Positions 1-5,985 of a stretch of 5,985 nt of DNA are shown one piece after another (within the stretch, counting starts at the first letter, position 1; the number at the start of each line of letters is the position of its first letter). Where the stretch lies: assembly GCA_030631125.1 (NCBI GenBank), contig DAOVLS010000157.1:1-5985 (forward strand), in the 5' to 3' direction. The notes below the pieces were generated by a model that searched no databases, was not told the origin of the DNA, and saw nothing but the letters and a program-made list of their open reading frames with translations. Source of the DNA: Planctomycetales bacterium. GTDB lineage: Bacteria; Planctomycetota; Phycisphaerae; SM23-33. A program made the position numbers and the translations under genes.

Positions 1-1
1 G

Positions 2-2845
2 GACCCATCGACCAGCCCCTCACCAGCCGTTCGGAAGATACACAAGTCCGCCTCGAACCTGCACATCGGCGCCTGGTATTCAGACAACAAATTGGAGTCT
101 TTTTACAAAGGTACAATTGACGAGGTCCGTATCTATTCCCGAGCACTGAGCGCCGAGGAAATACTGCAACACTACCTGAATGAAAGCCCCAAAGGCACAA
201 TTGCGGGCATAGTAACCGACGCAAACGGCAAACCGATAAGAGGGGCAAAGGTTAATGTGGGGCCTTTTCACGATGTTACCGACAAGACGGGTGCATATGC
301 AGCAACCGTTGCCGTTCGCAGATTTACTCCGTATAAAGTGGAATTCTCCAGGAGGGGTTATATAAGGGGCACAGCAGCAGAAATAATAGCATCAGAAAAC
401 AAAACCACAGAGGTCAATATCCAACTTACCGAGGACAAGGTCCCTCCAGCCATATCTGAAGTAAAAGTGAAGGATTTATCAGGCTCAACCGCGACTGTCG
501 TCTGGAAGACAAATGAAACCGCCGACAGCGTTGTCAGATACGGCGCCGTCTCTAAAAAGTACAAAAAGTCGGCACGGGACGCCGTATATGCAAAATCCCA
601 CCGGATAACATTGACCGGACTCGCAAACGGTACAACGTACTATTTCACGGTTGAAAGTTCAGACGGAGCGGAAAACCGCGCGAAGAACAAGGAACTGACC
701 TTTACCACCCGGAAGGTCAAGCATCCCTTCCTGATCGTGAAAGAGTCGGACTATCCCGCCTTACGTGCACGGGCCGCTAAATCGCCTTGGAAGGAAATGA
801 AGGCCGACGCGATCGCCTGCGTGAAGAAAGCCCGCTTCGACCCGAAGGCCGACTGTTATAAAAGGTGCGGTCAAATGTCGGAGATCACCGGCGCAGGGGC
901 GCTGGCGTACATCCTCGACCCGGACAATAAGGTCTTCTATAAGAATAAGATCGTCGATGCGCTCAAGCATTGGGGCAAGATCCACGACGACCTCATGGCC
1001 GTCAGCAGGAGCAACGCCGGACACAGGTATTGGGTCAGCCCCGGAACGGCGGTTTTCAACTCTGTCCTGGCCCTGGACATTATTTACAACGACCTGACGC
1101 CGGCCCAGCGCGCCGACATCGAAGCCAAACTGGACAAAATGTCCGATCGCTTCTGGCAATGGGGCGGATGGTGGTATCTGAACGCCTACGGCGTCCGGGG
1201 CGTCTGGGCGCTCTACCGCGACGACCCCCGGATTGACCTGGCCATCAAAGACTACCGCACGCACCTGTTCAATTTGATAGGCGCAGACGGCGTGTTCAAC
1301 GAGGGACCCGGATACGCCGGCGCTCGGCTCGGTCACGGACGTTACGCAAAGGTGCACTTCATGGATGTTCTGGAGTTCACAGGTAAGAGCAAATTCTATT
1401 CCGACCCGAGGATCATCAACTTCTACGAGTGGCTCTACGGCTATTCCGTCAGCCCGTTCAATCGATACAACTGCTTCGGCGACACGGGCCCCAACAGGAA
1501 TTACCACAAGTCCGAGCCTGCGACGTTCAGGGCGTACCGCTTTTCGAAGAAGGCTGCCCGCTACGCCGCGTGGGGCAATGAGGGCGAGAAGCCCAATGGT
1601 CGGCTGCTGCACTATGTCCTCATGGGTCAACCCCTGGCGAAACCCGAATTCCCCCCCAGCAAGATATTCCCCGACGGAGGGGCATTCTTCCGGGAAGATA
1701 ACCAGTCCGATAAGGCACTCGCCGGCGCCCTGTGGAATTGCAAATTCAGCCGATGGCATACGCACAAAGACGTCAATGCCGTTCACCTGTCCGCTTACGG
1801 CGAGCACGTCCTGCGGAACTCCGGCTACACCGGCGCAGGCAACGGCGCCTGCGGCTTCAGCTGGAAATACGTCAACCACACTGCCGTATCCAACAACGTC
1901 ATCCTCATCGACGGGGCCGACCACGCCGCAAAGATCGGCGCAGGCATCACCGCGGGCTTCACCGCCCCGCTATTCGACTACGCCTGCGGATATTCCGCAG
2001 ACGCTATCGGTAACGGAAAACACCACAGAAATTTCTGTTTCGTGCATCCGCAGGACGGCCGGTGCGGATACTGGGTACTGTTCGATGAAGTATCCGCCGA
2101 CAAACCGTCAAGCAAAGTCAACGTCGTACTACACCCCAACTCGAAAGAATGTTCCGCTGTTTCCGACAAACAGGAATACACCTGGAAGATCGGCCCGTTC
2201 GCCTACAGCGGCCACGATGTTTTCGTAAGCGTCTTTCTCGGCACGCCGCCGACTTCGGTGTCTGTCAAGCCCGGCCTGCTGGCGCGCATGGGCGGTGCGA
2301 GGAACTGTTTCGTCGGAAAGTTTATCTATTCGACATACGACACCGACGAGAAGGGCAAGCGGAACATTGTAACGGTAATCTTCCCGCATGATGCAAAACA
2401 CACCAAGGCAAAGATGGCGCGGGTTGCCGGTGAGGATTACACCGGAGCGAAGGTAAATCTCGGAAAGTCGATAACTGATGTTGCGATTGAATCTTCCGGA
2501 AAAAAAGCCGTCAAATGCGACGGAGTTTCATTCAAGGGTTCAGCGGCTCTGTTCCGCATCAAAGGCAAGAACAACGCCTTTTATTTCGTGCGTAAAGGCA
2601 AGTCTTTTAACGACGGGGTCAGGCAGCGACGGGGCTTTGAGTCGGACAAAGACGTAAGCGTATATGTCAAAGGCAAGTCAGGCAGGATTATCTCGCCCGG
2701 TGCGGAAGTTACCTTCTATTATCCCGGTATAAAGAGTGTGCTTCTGGACGGTAAGGCAGTGCCCGCCCCGGCTTCGGGCGACGGATGGGTCAAGGTTGCG
2801 GTACCCAAGGGGACTTACAAACTAGGACTCAAGACCGAAAATTAA
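2..2845 (+). CDS. Heparinase II/III-like polysaccharide lyase with LamG, CarboxypepD_reg and FnIII modules (gene A, 5' partial)
   Basis: This is probably a secreted or surface polysaccharide lyase that cleaves an acidic glycan by beta-elimination; the substrate is unknown. The frame is open from the left edge, so the true start lies outside the window. Domains by window residue: LamG-like tail 1-60 (IGAW, then DEVRIYSRALS); CarboxypepD_reg-like beta-sandwich about 64-145; fibronectin III-like 148-237 (VVWKTNE, then TYYFTVESSD); alpha-helical toroid of the alginate-lyase/heparinase type about 240-550, opening with HPFLIVKESDYPALRARA; heparinase II/III-like beta-sandwich from about 555 (FPDGGAFF); C-terminal beta region to 947. 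Candidate active-site residues are E434 and Y438 (NEGPGY) and H586, H588 and D590 (HTHKD). The usual Asn-His pair of the toroid is not evident; N394-A-Y-G lies at the likely place. Three cysteines (679, 688, 717) are shared with gene B. Alignment to gene B suggests about 185 missing N-terminal residues. The family call is strong; activity and substrate are inference. Confidence 0.9.
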   Translation, partial: DPSTSPSPAVRKIHKSASNLHIGAWYSDNKLESFYKGTIDEVRIYSRALSAEEILQHYLNESPKGTIAGIVTDANGKPIRGAKVNVGPFHDVTDKTGAYAATVAVRRFTPYKVEFSRRGYIRGTAAEIIASENKTTEVNIQLTEDKVPPAISEVKVKDLSGSTATVVWKTNETADSVVRYGAVSKKYKKSARDAVYAKSHRITLTGLANGTTYYFTVESSDGAENRAKNKELTFTTRKVKHPFLIVKESDYPALRARAAKSPWKEMKADAIACVKKARFDPKADCYKRCGQMSEITGAGALAYILDPDNKVFYKNKIVDALKHWGKIHDDLMAVSRSNAGHRYWVSPGTAVFNSVLALDIIYNDLTPAQRADIEAKLDKMSDRFWQWGGWWYLNAYGVRGVWALYRDDPRIDLAIKDYRTHLFNLIGADGVFNEGPGYAGARLGHGRYAKVHFMDVLEFTGKSKFYSDPRIINFYEWLYGYSVSPFNRYNCFGDTGPNRNYHKSEPATFRAYRFSKKAARYAAWGNEGEKPNGRLLHYVLMGQPLAKPEFPPSKIFPDGGAFFREDNQSDKALAGALWNCKFSRWHTHKDVNAVHLSAYGEHVLRNSGYTGAGNGACGFSWKYVNHTAVSNNVILIDGADHAAKIGAGITAGFTAPLFDYACGYSADAIGNGKHHRNFCFVHPQDGRCGYWVLFDEVSADKPSSKVNVVLHPNSKECSAVSDKQEYTWKIGPFAYSGHDVFVSVFLGTPPTSVSVKPGLLARMGGARNCFVGKFIYSTYDTDEKGKRNIVTVIFPHDAKHTKAKMARVAGEDYTGAKVNLGKSITDVAIESSGKKAVKCDGVSFKGSAALFRIKGKNNAFYFVRKGKSFNDGVRQRRGFESDKDVSVYVKGKSGRIISPGAEVTFYYPGIKSVLLDGKAVPAPASGDGWVKVAVPKGTYKLGLKTEN
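490..517 (+). repeat. 28-base perfect direct repeat, copy 1 (FnIII of gene A)
   Basis: This stretch is identical to 3893-3920. It encodes A-T-V-V-W-K-T-N-E, a beta-strand pair of the fibronectin III-like domain. It reflects the duplication that produced the two genes. Confidence 0.85.
2333..2370 (+). repeat. 38-base perfect direct repeat, copy 1 (within gene A)
   Basis: By eye this stretch is identical to 5751-5788 in gene B. It encodes the conserved T-Y-D-T-D-E-K-G-K-R-N-I-V segment at the start of the C-terminal beta region. Synonymous positions are identical too, which goes beyond protein-level constraint. It is part of the overall gene duplication rather than a mobile or recombination site. 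Confidence 0.85.
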
Positions 2846-2858
2846 AAGGGTATATAAC
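2846..2858 (+). promoter_or_regulatory. Ribosome binding site and short spacer before gene B
   Basis: The 13-base gap between the TAA of gene A and the ATG of gene B contains AAGGG at 2846-2850, followed by 8 bases (tatataac) before the ATG at 2859. This is a good Shine-Dalgarno match at normal spacing, and it supports that start codon. The gap is too short for a terminator hairpin plus a promoter, so the two genes are probably co-transcribed. An A/T-rich stretch (tatataa) lies here, but no paired -35 element is evident and it is not called a promoter. Confidence 0.75.
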
Positions 2859-2942
2859 ATGGAAAAAAACACTGTTGCACGCATAAGGCTGGTTTCATTA
2901 TTATCCGCCTGTTTTGGCAGTGTGCTATTCCTGGCATCATGC
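2859..2942 (+). other. Lipoprotein (signal peptidase II) signal peptide of gene B
   Basis: Residues 1-28 show a short basic n-region (MEKNTVARIR), a hydrophobic core (LVSLLSACFGSVLF) and the lipobox L25-A26-S27-C28. The +2 residue after the cysteine is Ser, not Asp. By the enterobacterial Lol rule this favours outer-membrane sorting, though that rule may not hold in other phyla. The next recognisable residues (GLVACWKFEEG) begin the LamG domain directly, so the enzyme has only a very short tether between the lipid anchor and its first folded domain. Confidence 0.75.
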
Positions 2943-5900
2943 TCGGCCGGTCAAGGCAAAGGGCTTGTCGCCTGCTGGAAGTTTGAGGAAGGCAAAGGCG
3001 ACAAACTCCTTGATTCCTCAGGCCACGGCAACCATGGGACAATCCACGGGGCCATGTGGACAAAAGGCAGAGTCGGAGGCGGTCTGCGGTTTGACGGCGT
3101 GGACGACTATGTAACGGTGCCCAAATCCACCAGTCTGAACAGCATAAGCAAAGAAATCACGCTGACGTGCTGGATAAAGACGCCTCTGGCGGGCAGATAC
3201 ACCATACTTGAAAGATGGCCCTGCGATCACTCGAATCAGCGCTGCCTGGCACTGGACGCGGATTCCGAGGGGAAACTGGTTCATTTTGCCCTCTCTCCAA
3301 CCGGCGTAACTGGAACGTGGCATAGTTTCACTGACATAATACCCGTAAATAAATGGGTGCATATCGCTGCGACTTTCAACGGCAAGGTTATGAGGATTTA
3401 CGTCAACGGCCGGCCTGATCCTTCACCATCCGTTCTCGAAAACCCGCTGATCCATCCATCCACAGCCGATTTGAGTATCGGCGCTTGGAAATCAGGTGAT
3501 AAATGGGGAGGCTTTTTCAAGGGGAGTATGGATGAGATAAAGGTCTATTCCCGCGCCCTGACCCATAAGGAGATACTGGAAAATTACAAGGCCGGTAGTC
3601 CCATAGGCACAGTTGCCGGCAGGATAACCGACGCAAACGGCAATCCGATAGAAGCAGCAAAGGTCAGCGTTGGGCCTTTCGTCGTCACTACTGACAAACA
3701 GGGAAGATACAGGATTGCCGTTCCGGCAAAGCCGTATGATGTGAAAGCATCACGAAAAGGTTACAGGGTGGGCGCGAGGCCTAATACGAAAGTAAAGGAG
3801 GGCCAAGTCGCAGAGGCTGACATTGAACTTGCTGAGGATAAGGTTCCTCCTGTCTTATCGGAATTAAAAGTGAAGGGTGTAGATGGCGTGAACGCGACTG
3901 TCGTCTGGAAGACAAATGAAGCGTGTAGCAGCAGGGTCAAATATGGAACGTCTTCCCGAAAGTACGACAAAACGCTCGAAAGCCTTTCGTATGTGAAAAC
4001 GCACCGGCTGAATCTGACGGCTCTTGTGCCCGGTACGAAATACTATTTCGCTGTTGAAAGCACAGACGAAGCCCGGAACACCACAGTCGGTAAAGAGCGG
4101 ACTTTTTCTACTCTGAAGGTTGAGCATCCCCGGCTGATATTCAGGAAATCGGACTTGCCCGCATTGCGCAGGCGGGCGGCGAAGACGCCGTGGAAGGAAA
4201 TGAGGGTCGATGCGATCGCCTATATTAAAAGCCATACCTATAAGTACAACCCGGCCAAACAAGGCGACACGTACATACGCAACAGGTATTCGAGCATGGC
4301 CGGCATCGCCAGCACCGGCGCCCTGGCCTACATCCTTGATCCGGCTAACAAGAAATACTACAAGGACAAGATCGCAGGCGCCCTTTCGGACTGGGACAAA
4401 CTCTTCGTGGACGCCCGTGACTGGAAGGGCAACAACGGCCAGTATTGGTTGAACTATGATTGGTGCTCGGCCTACGCTCATTCCGTCCTGGCTCTCGACG
4501 TGATTCACGACGACCTGACGGCCTCCCGGCGCGCCGACCTTGAGACGAAACTCGGCAGGGTCGCCGATTGGTACTACGCCCATCGCAGCACCGGGACCTA
4601 CTCCTTTTCCGCCTACGGTTACTGGGCGCTGTACCGGAACGACCGCGGGCGGATTGATTCTGCCAAGATCGGCTGGTGGGAAGGTGTAATGGATACGATG
4701 ACTCCGTGCGGGGTCTATGATATAGGGCCTGGGTACGCGAGCGCCGGCGTCAGTTACAGGGTTACGAAGTGGGATTTTCATCATCTCCTGCAGTTTTCGG
4801 GCCAGAAGACTGATTTCTATTCCAATCGCACGCTTATCGGCTTCTACGAATGGATTTACGGGGCTTCCTACTCTCCTTTCAGGAAGTTCATTTCATTTGG
4901 GGATTCGAATCCCACCCGGGCTGAACCTCCGGGTATTACCACCTATTGTGCATCCCGATTTTCGAAAAAGGCCGGAGGCAACGCCGCATGGTTCATAGGG
5001 GGTCGGCTACCTCCCGGCCGGCTTATGTACTATGTCCTTGCCGAATGGCCGACCCCGAAACCTCTCAAGCCGCTCAGCCATGTCTGGCCCGACGGCTGCG
5101 CCGCATTCTGGGAAGATAATCCCTCCGATAAATCCCTCATGGGCGCTCTCTGGAGCAACACAATCGGGCATAACGACGGCCATGCACACCATGAAACCAA
5201 CGCGCTGCACCTGTGCGCTTACGGCGAAAACGTCCTGCGAAACACGGGCTATTGCTATTTCCATAAGCCATACGCCCACGGTTCAAAAGGCCCTCCCACC
5301 GTTCTGGGTAACGTAGTGCTGATTGACGGGGCAGAGCATGTCCGCAAGGACGGCGGCGGCATCACCGAAGCGTTCACCGCGCCGCGATTCGACTATGCCA
5401 GCGGGTATTCGAAAGATGCCCTGCCCAACGGCAAGCACCGGCGCAATTTCTGCTTCGTCCATCCCCAGGACGGCCGGTGCGGCTACTGGGTTGTCTTCGA
5501 CGAGGTGAACGCCGACAAATCCTCAAGCAAGGTCAACGTTGCCTTGCACCCAACCTCGGACGCCTGCACTACCGTTTCCGGCAAGGCTGAATACAAGTGG
5601 AAGATCGGCCCGAAGGGTTACACATTCAGCAAACACGATGTGTTTCTGACAATCTTCCTCGGCACGGCTCCGTCCTCGGTCAGTATCAAGGACGGTCTGT
5701 TCTGGGCGGGCGGCCCAACGCGCCCCTGGGTAGGTAAGTACCTCTACGGCACATACGACACCGACGAGAAGGGCAAGCGGAACATTGTTACTGTAATCTT
5801 CCCGCACGATGCGAAACACCCCAAGGCCGAGATGACGCGTATTTCCGGCGAGAATTACAGCGGTTCGAAGGTACTTCTCGGAGGCCGCGTGATTGATGTG

Positions 5901-5985
5901 GCGATAGAGTCTTCCGGGAAAAAGGTCGTCAAATACGACGGAGTATCATTCAAGGCTTTAGCAGCCCTGTATCGCCTCAAAGACA
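2859..5985 (+). CDS. LamG-CarboxypepD_reg-FnIII heparinase II/III-like polysaccharide lyase, putative lipoprotein (gene B, 3' partial)
   Basis: This is a paralog of gene A and probably an exported, membrane-anchored polysaccharide lyase. The ATG is supported by AAGGG 8 bases upstream and by an immediate signal peptide. The frame was read codon by codon with no stop to the right edge (1042 residues). Domains: lipoprotein signal 1-28 (lipobox L25-A-S-C28); LamG-like jellyroll about 35-246 (ACWKFEEG, DSSGHGNHG, LRFDGVDDYV, DEIKVYSRAL), probably carbohydrate binding; CarboxypepD_reg-like about 249-329; fibronectin III-like about 330-419; alginate-lyase/heparinase toroid about 423-738 (HPRLIFRKSDLPALRRRA); heparinase II/III-like beta-sandwich from about 741 (VWPDGCAAFWED) into the C-terminal beta region. 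Compared with gene A, the glutamate of the EGPGY motif is Ile622 (Y626 kept), HTHKD is replaced by H775-A-H777-H-E779, and S-A-Y586-G stands where an Asn-His pair is usual. The substrate may therefore differ, or activity may be reduced. About 92 C-terminal residues are expected beyond the window. An alternative to lipidation is signal peptidase I cleavage after CSA. Confidence 0.92.
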   Translation, partial: MEKNTVARIRLVSLLSACFGSVLFLASCSAGQGKGLVACWKFEEGKGDKLLDSSGHGNHGTIHGAMWTKGRVGGGLRFDGVDDYVTVPKSTSLNSISKEITLTCWIKTPLAGRYTILERWPCDHSNQRCLALDADSEGKLVHFALSPTGVTGTWHSFTDIIPVNKWVHIAATFNGKVMRIYVNGRPDPSPSVLENPLIHPSTADLSIGAWKSGDKWGGFFKGSMDEIKVYSRALTHKEILENYKAGSPIGTVAGRITDANGNPIEAAKVSVGPFVVTTDKQGRYRIAVPAKPYDVKASRKGYRVGARPNTKVKEGQVAEADIELAEDKVPPVLSELKVKGVDGVNATVVWKTNEACSSRVKYGTSSRKYDKTLESLSYVKTHRLNLTALVPGTKYYFAVESTDEARNTTVGKERTFSTLKVEHPRLIFRKSDLPALRRRAAKTPWKEMRVDAIAYIKSHTYKYNPAKQGDTYIRNRYSSMAGIASTGALAYILDPANKKYYKDKIAGALSDWDKLFVDARDWKGNNGQYWLNYDWCSAYAHSVLALDVIHDDLTASRRADLETKLGRVADWYYAHRSTGTYSFSAYGYWALYRNDRGRIDSAKIGWWEGVMDTMTPCGVYDIGPGYASAGVSYRVTKWDFHHLLQFSGQKTDFYSNRTLIGFYEWIYGASYSPFRKFISFGDSNPTRAEPPGITTYCASRFSKKAGGNAAWFIGGRLPPGRLMYYVLAEWPTPKPLKPLSHVWPDGCAAFWEDNPSDKSLMGALWSNTIGHNDGHAHHETNALHLCAYGENVLRNTGYCYFHKPYAHGSKGPPTVLGNVVLIDGAEHVRKDGGGITEAFTAPRFDYASGYSKDALPNGKHRRNFCFVHPQDGRCGYWVVFDEVNADKSSSKVNVALHPTSDACTTVSGKAEYKWKIGPKGYTFSKHDVFLTIFLGTAPSSVSIKDGLFWAGGPTRPWVGKYLYGTYDTDEKGKRNIVTVIFPHDAKHPKAEMTRISGENYSGSKVLLGGRVIDVAIESSGKKVVKYDGVSFKALAALYRLKD
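3893..3920 (+). repeat. 28-base perfect direct repeat, copy 2 (FnIII of gene B)
   Basis: This is the partner of 490-517, in the same frame and domain. The sequence just before and after has diverged (for example ETADSVVRYG in gene A against EACSSRVKYG in gene B). Confidence 0.85.
5751..5788 (+). repeat. 38-base perfect direct repeat, copy 2 (within gene B)
   Basis: This is the partner of 2333-2370, in the same reading frame and at the equivalent place in the paralogous protein. Similarity continues on both sides with scattered, mostly synonymous changes. Confidence 0.85.

Noticed and set aside
92..94. TTG at 92 as the start codon of gene A
   Set aside because: The same frame stays open to the left edge and encodes LamG-like sequence (NLHIGAW) matching gene B (DLSIGAW). 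The gene clearly begins upstream of the window, and there is no Shine-Dalgarno sequence before 92.
761..1924. Long minus-strand open frame of 387 codons, with a similar one at 3864-4784
   Set aside because: Both lie fully inside the lyase cores of real plus-strand genes, have no recognisable domain, and are explained by GC-rich third codon positions. They are antisense shadows.
1365..2228. Plus-strand frame of 287 codons in an alternative phase
   Set aside because: Its composition is rich in Ser, Thr, Pro and Arg with no domain, and it overlaps the heparinase-like core of gene A, which has clear homology in its own frame.
2129..2401. Minus-strand frame resembling another at 5523-5819 (both contain NVPLALLVGVVC)
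   Set aside because: The resemblance looks like conserved antisense genes, but it follows directly from the near-identical plus-strand paralog sequence at these places.
2846..2858. Possible promoter or terminator between the genes
   Set aside because: Only 13 bases are available; there is no inverted repeat with a T-run and no paired -35/-10 elements. A ribosome binding site explains the sequence.
1..5985. tRNA, rRNA, CRISPR, insertion sequence ends or a defence or other multi-gene novel system
   Set aside because: Essentially every base is within two coding genes. No short regular repeats, transposase motifs or structured RNA signals were seen. The only repeats are those caused by the gene duplication.

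Overview
The window holds two large, same-strand (+) genes and almost nothing else. Both encode paralogous multidomain secreted enzymes of the heparinase II/III-like / alginate-lyase-like polysaccharide lyase type. The first enters from beyond the left edge and stops at 2845. The second starts at 2859, only 13 bases later, and is still open at the right edge. There are no RNA genes, mobile elements, CRISPR arrays or intergenic regions of any size.

Organism: a Gram-negative carbohydrate degrader is likely, most plausibly from the Planctomycetota/Verrucomicrobiota/Lentisphaerota group. The hints are LamG-like jellyroll domains ending in the common D-E-[VI]-[RK]-[IV]-Y-S-R-A-L signature, the CarboxypepD_reg and fibronectin III linker modules, a Lol-type lipobox, and moderate GC content. 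This is inferred from protein style only; no taxonomic marker is present.

Layout: 1-2845 is gene A, a partial CDS of 947 residues in the window. It carries the tail of a LamG domain, a CarboxypepD_reg-like beta-sandwich, a fibronectin III-like domain, an alpha-helical toroid lyase domain, a heparinase II/III-like beta-sandwich and a C-terminal beta region. 2846-2858 is a short spacer with a Shine-Dalgarno-like AAGGG. 2859-5985 is gene B, 1042 residues in the window, with the same order of domains plus an intact N-terminus showing a lipoprotein signal peptide (lipobox L-A-S-C) and a full LamG domain. By alignment, gene A lacks about 185 N-terminal residues and gene B about 92 C-terminal residues, so each full protein should be roughly 1,130 residues.

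Working together: the spacing implies one transcript. The likely roles are surface-anchored or exported lyases that bind a uronic-acid-containing glycan through LamG and cleave it by beta-elimination. The two paralogs differ at positions that matter in this fold: gene A keeps H-T-H-K-D and an E-G-P-G-Y motif, while gene B has H-A-H-H-E and I-G-P-G-Y. Both lack a recognisable Asn-His pair in the toroid. They may therefore act on different linkages, or one may be catalytically altered. The substrate cannot be read from this sequence.
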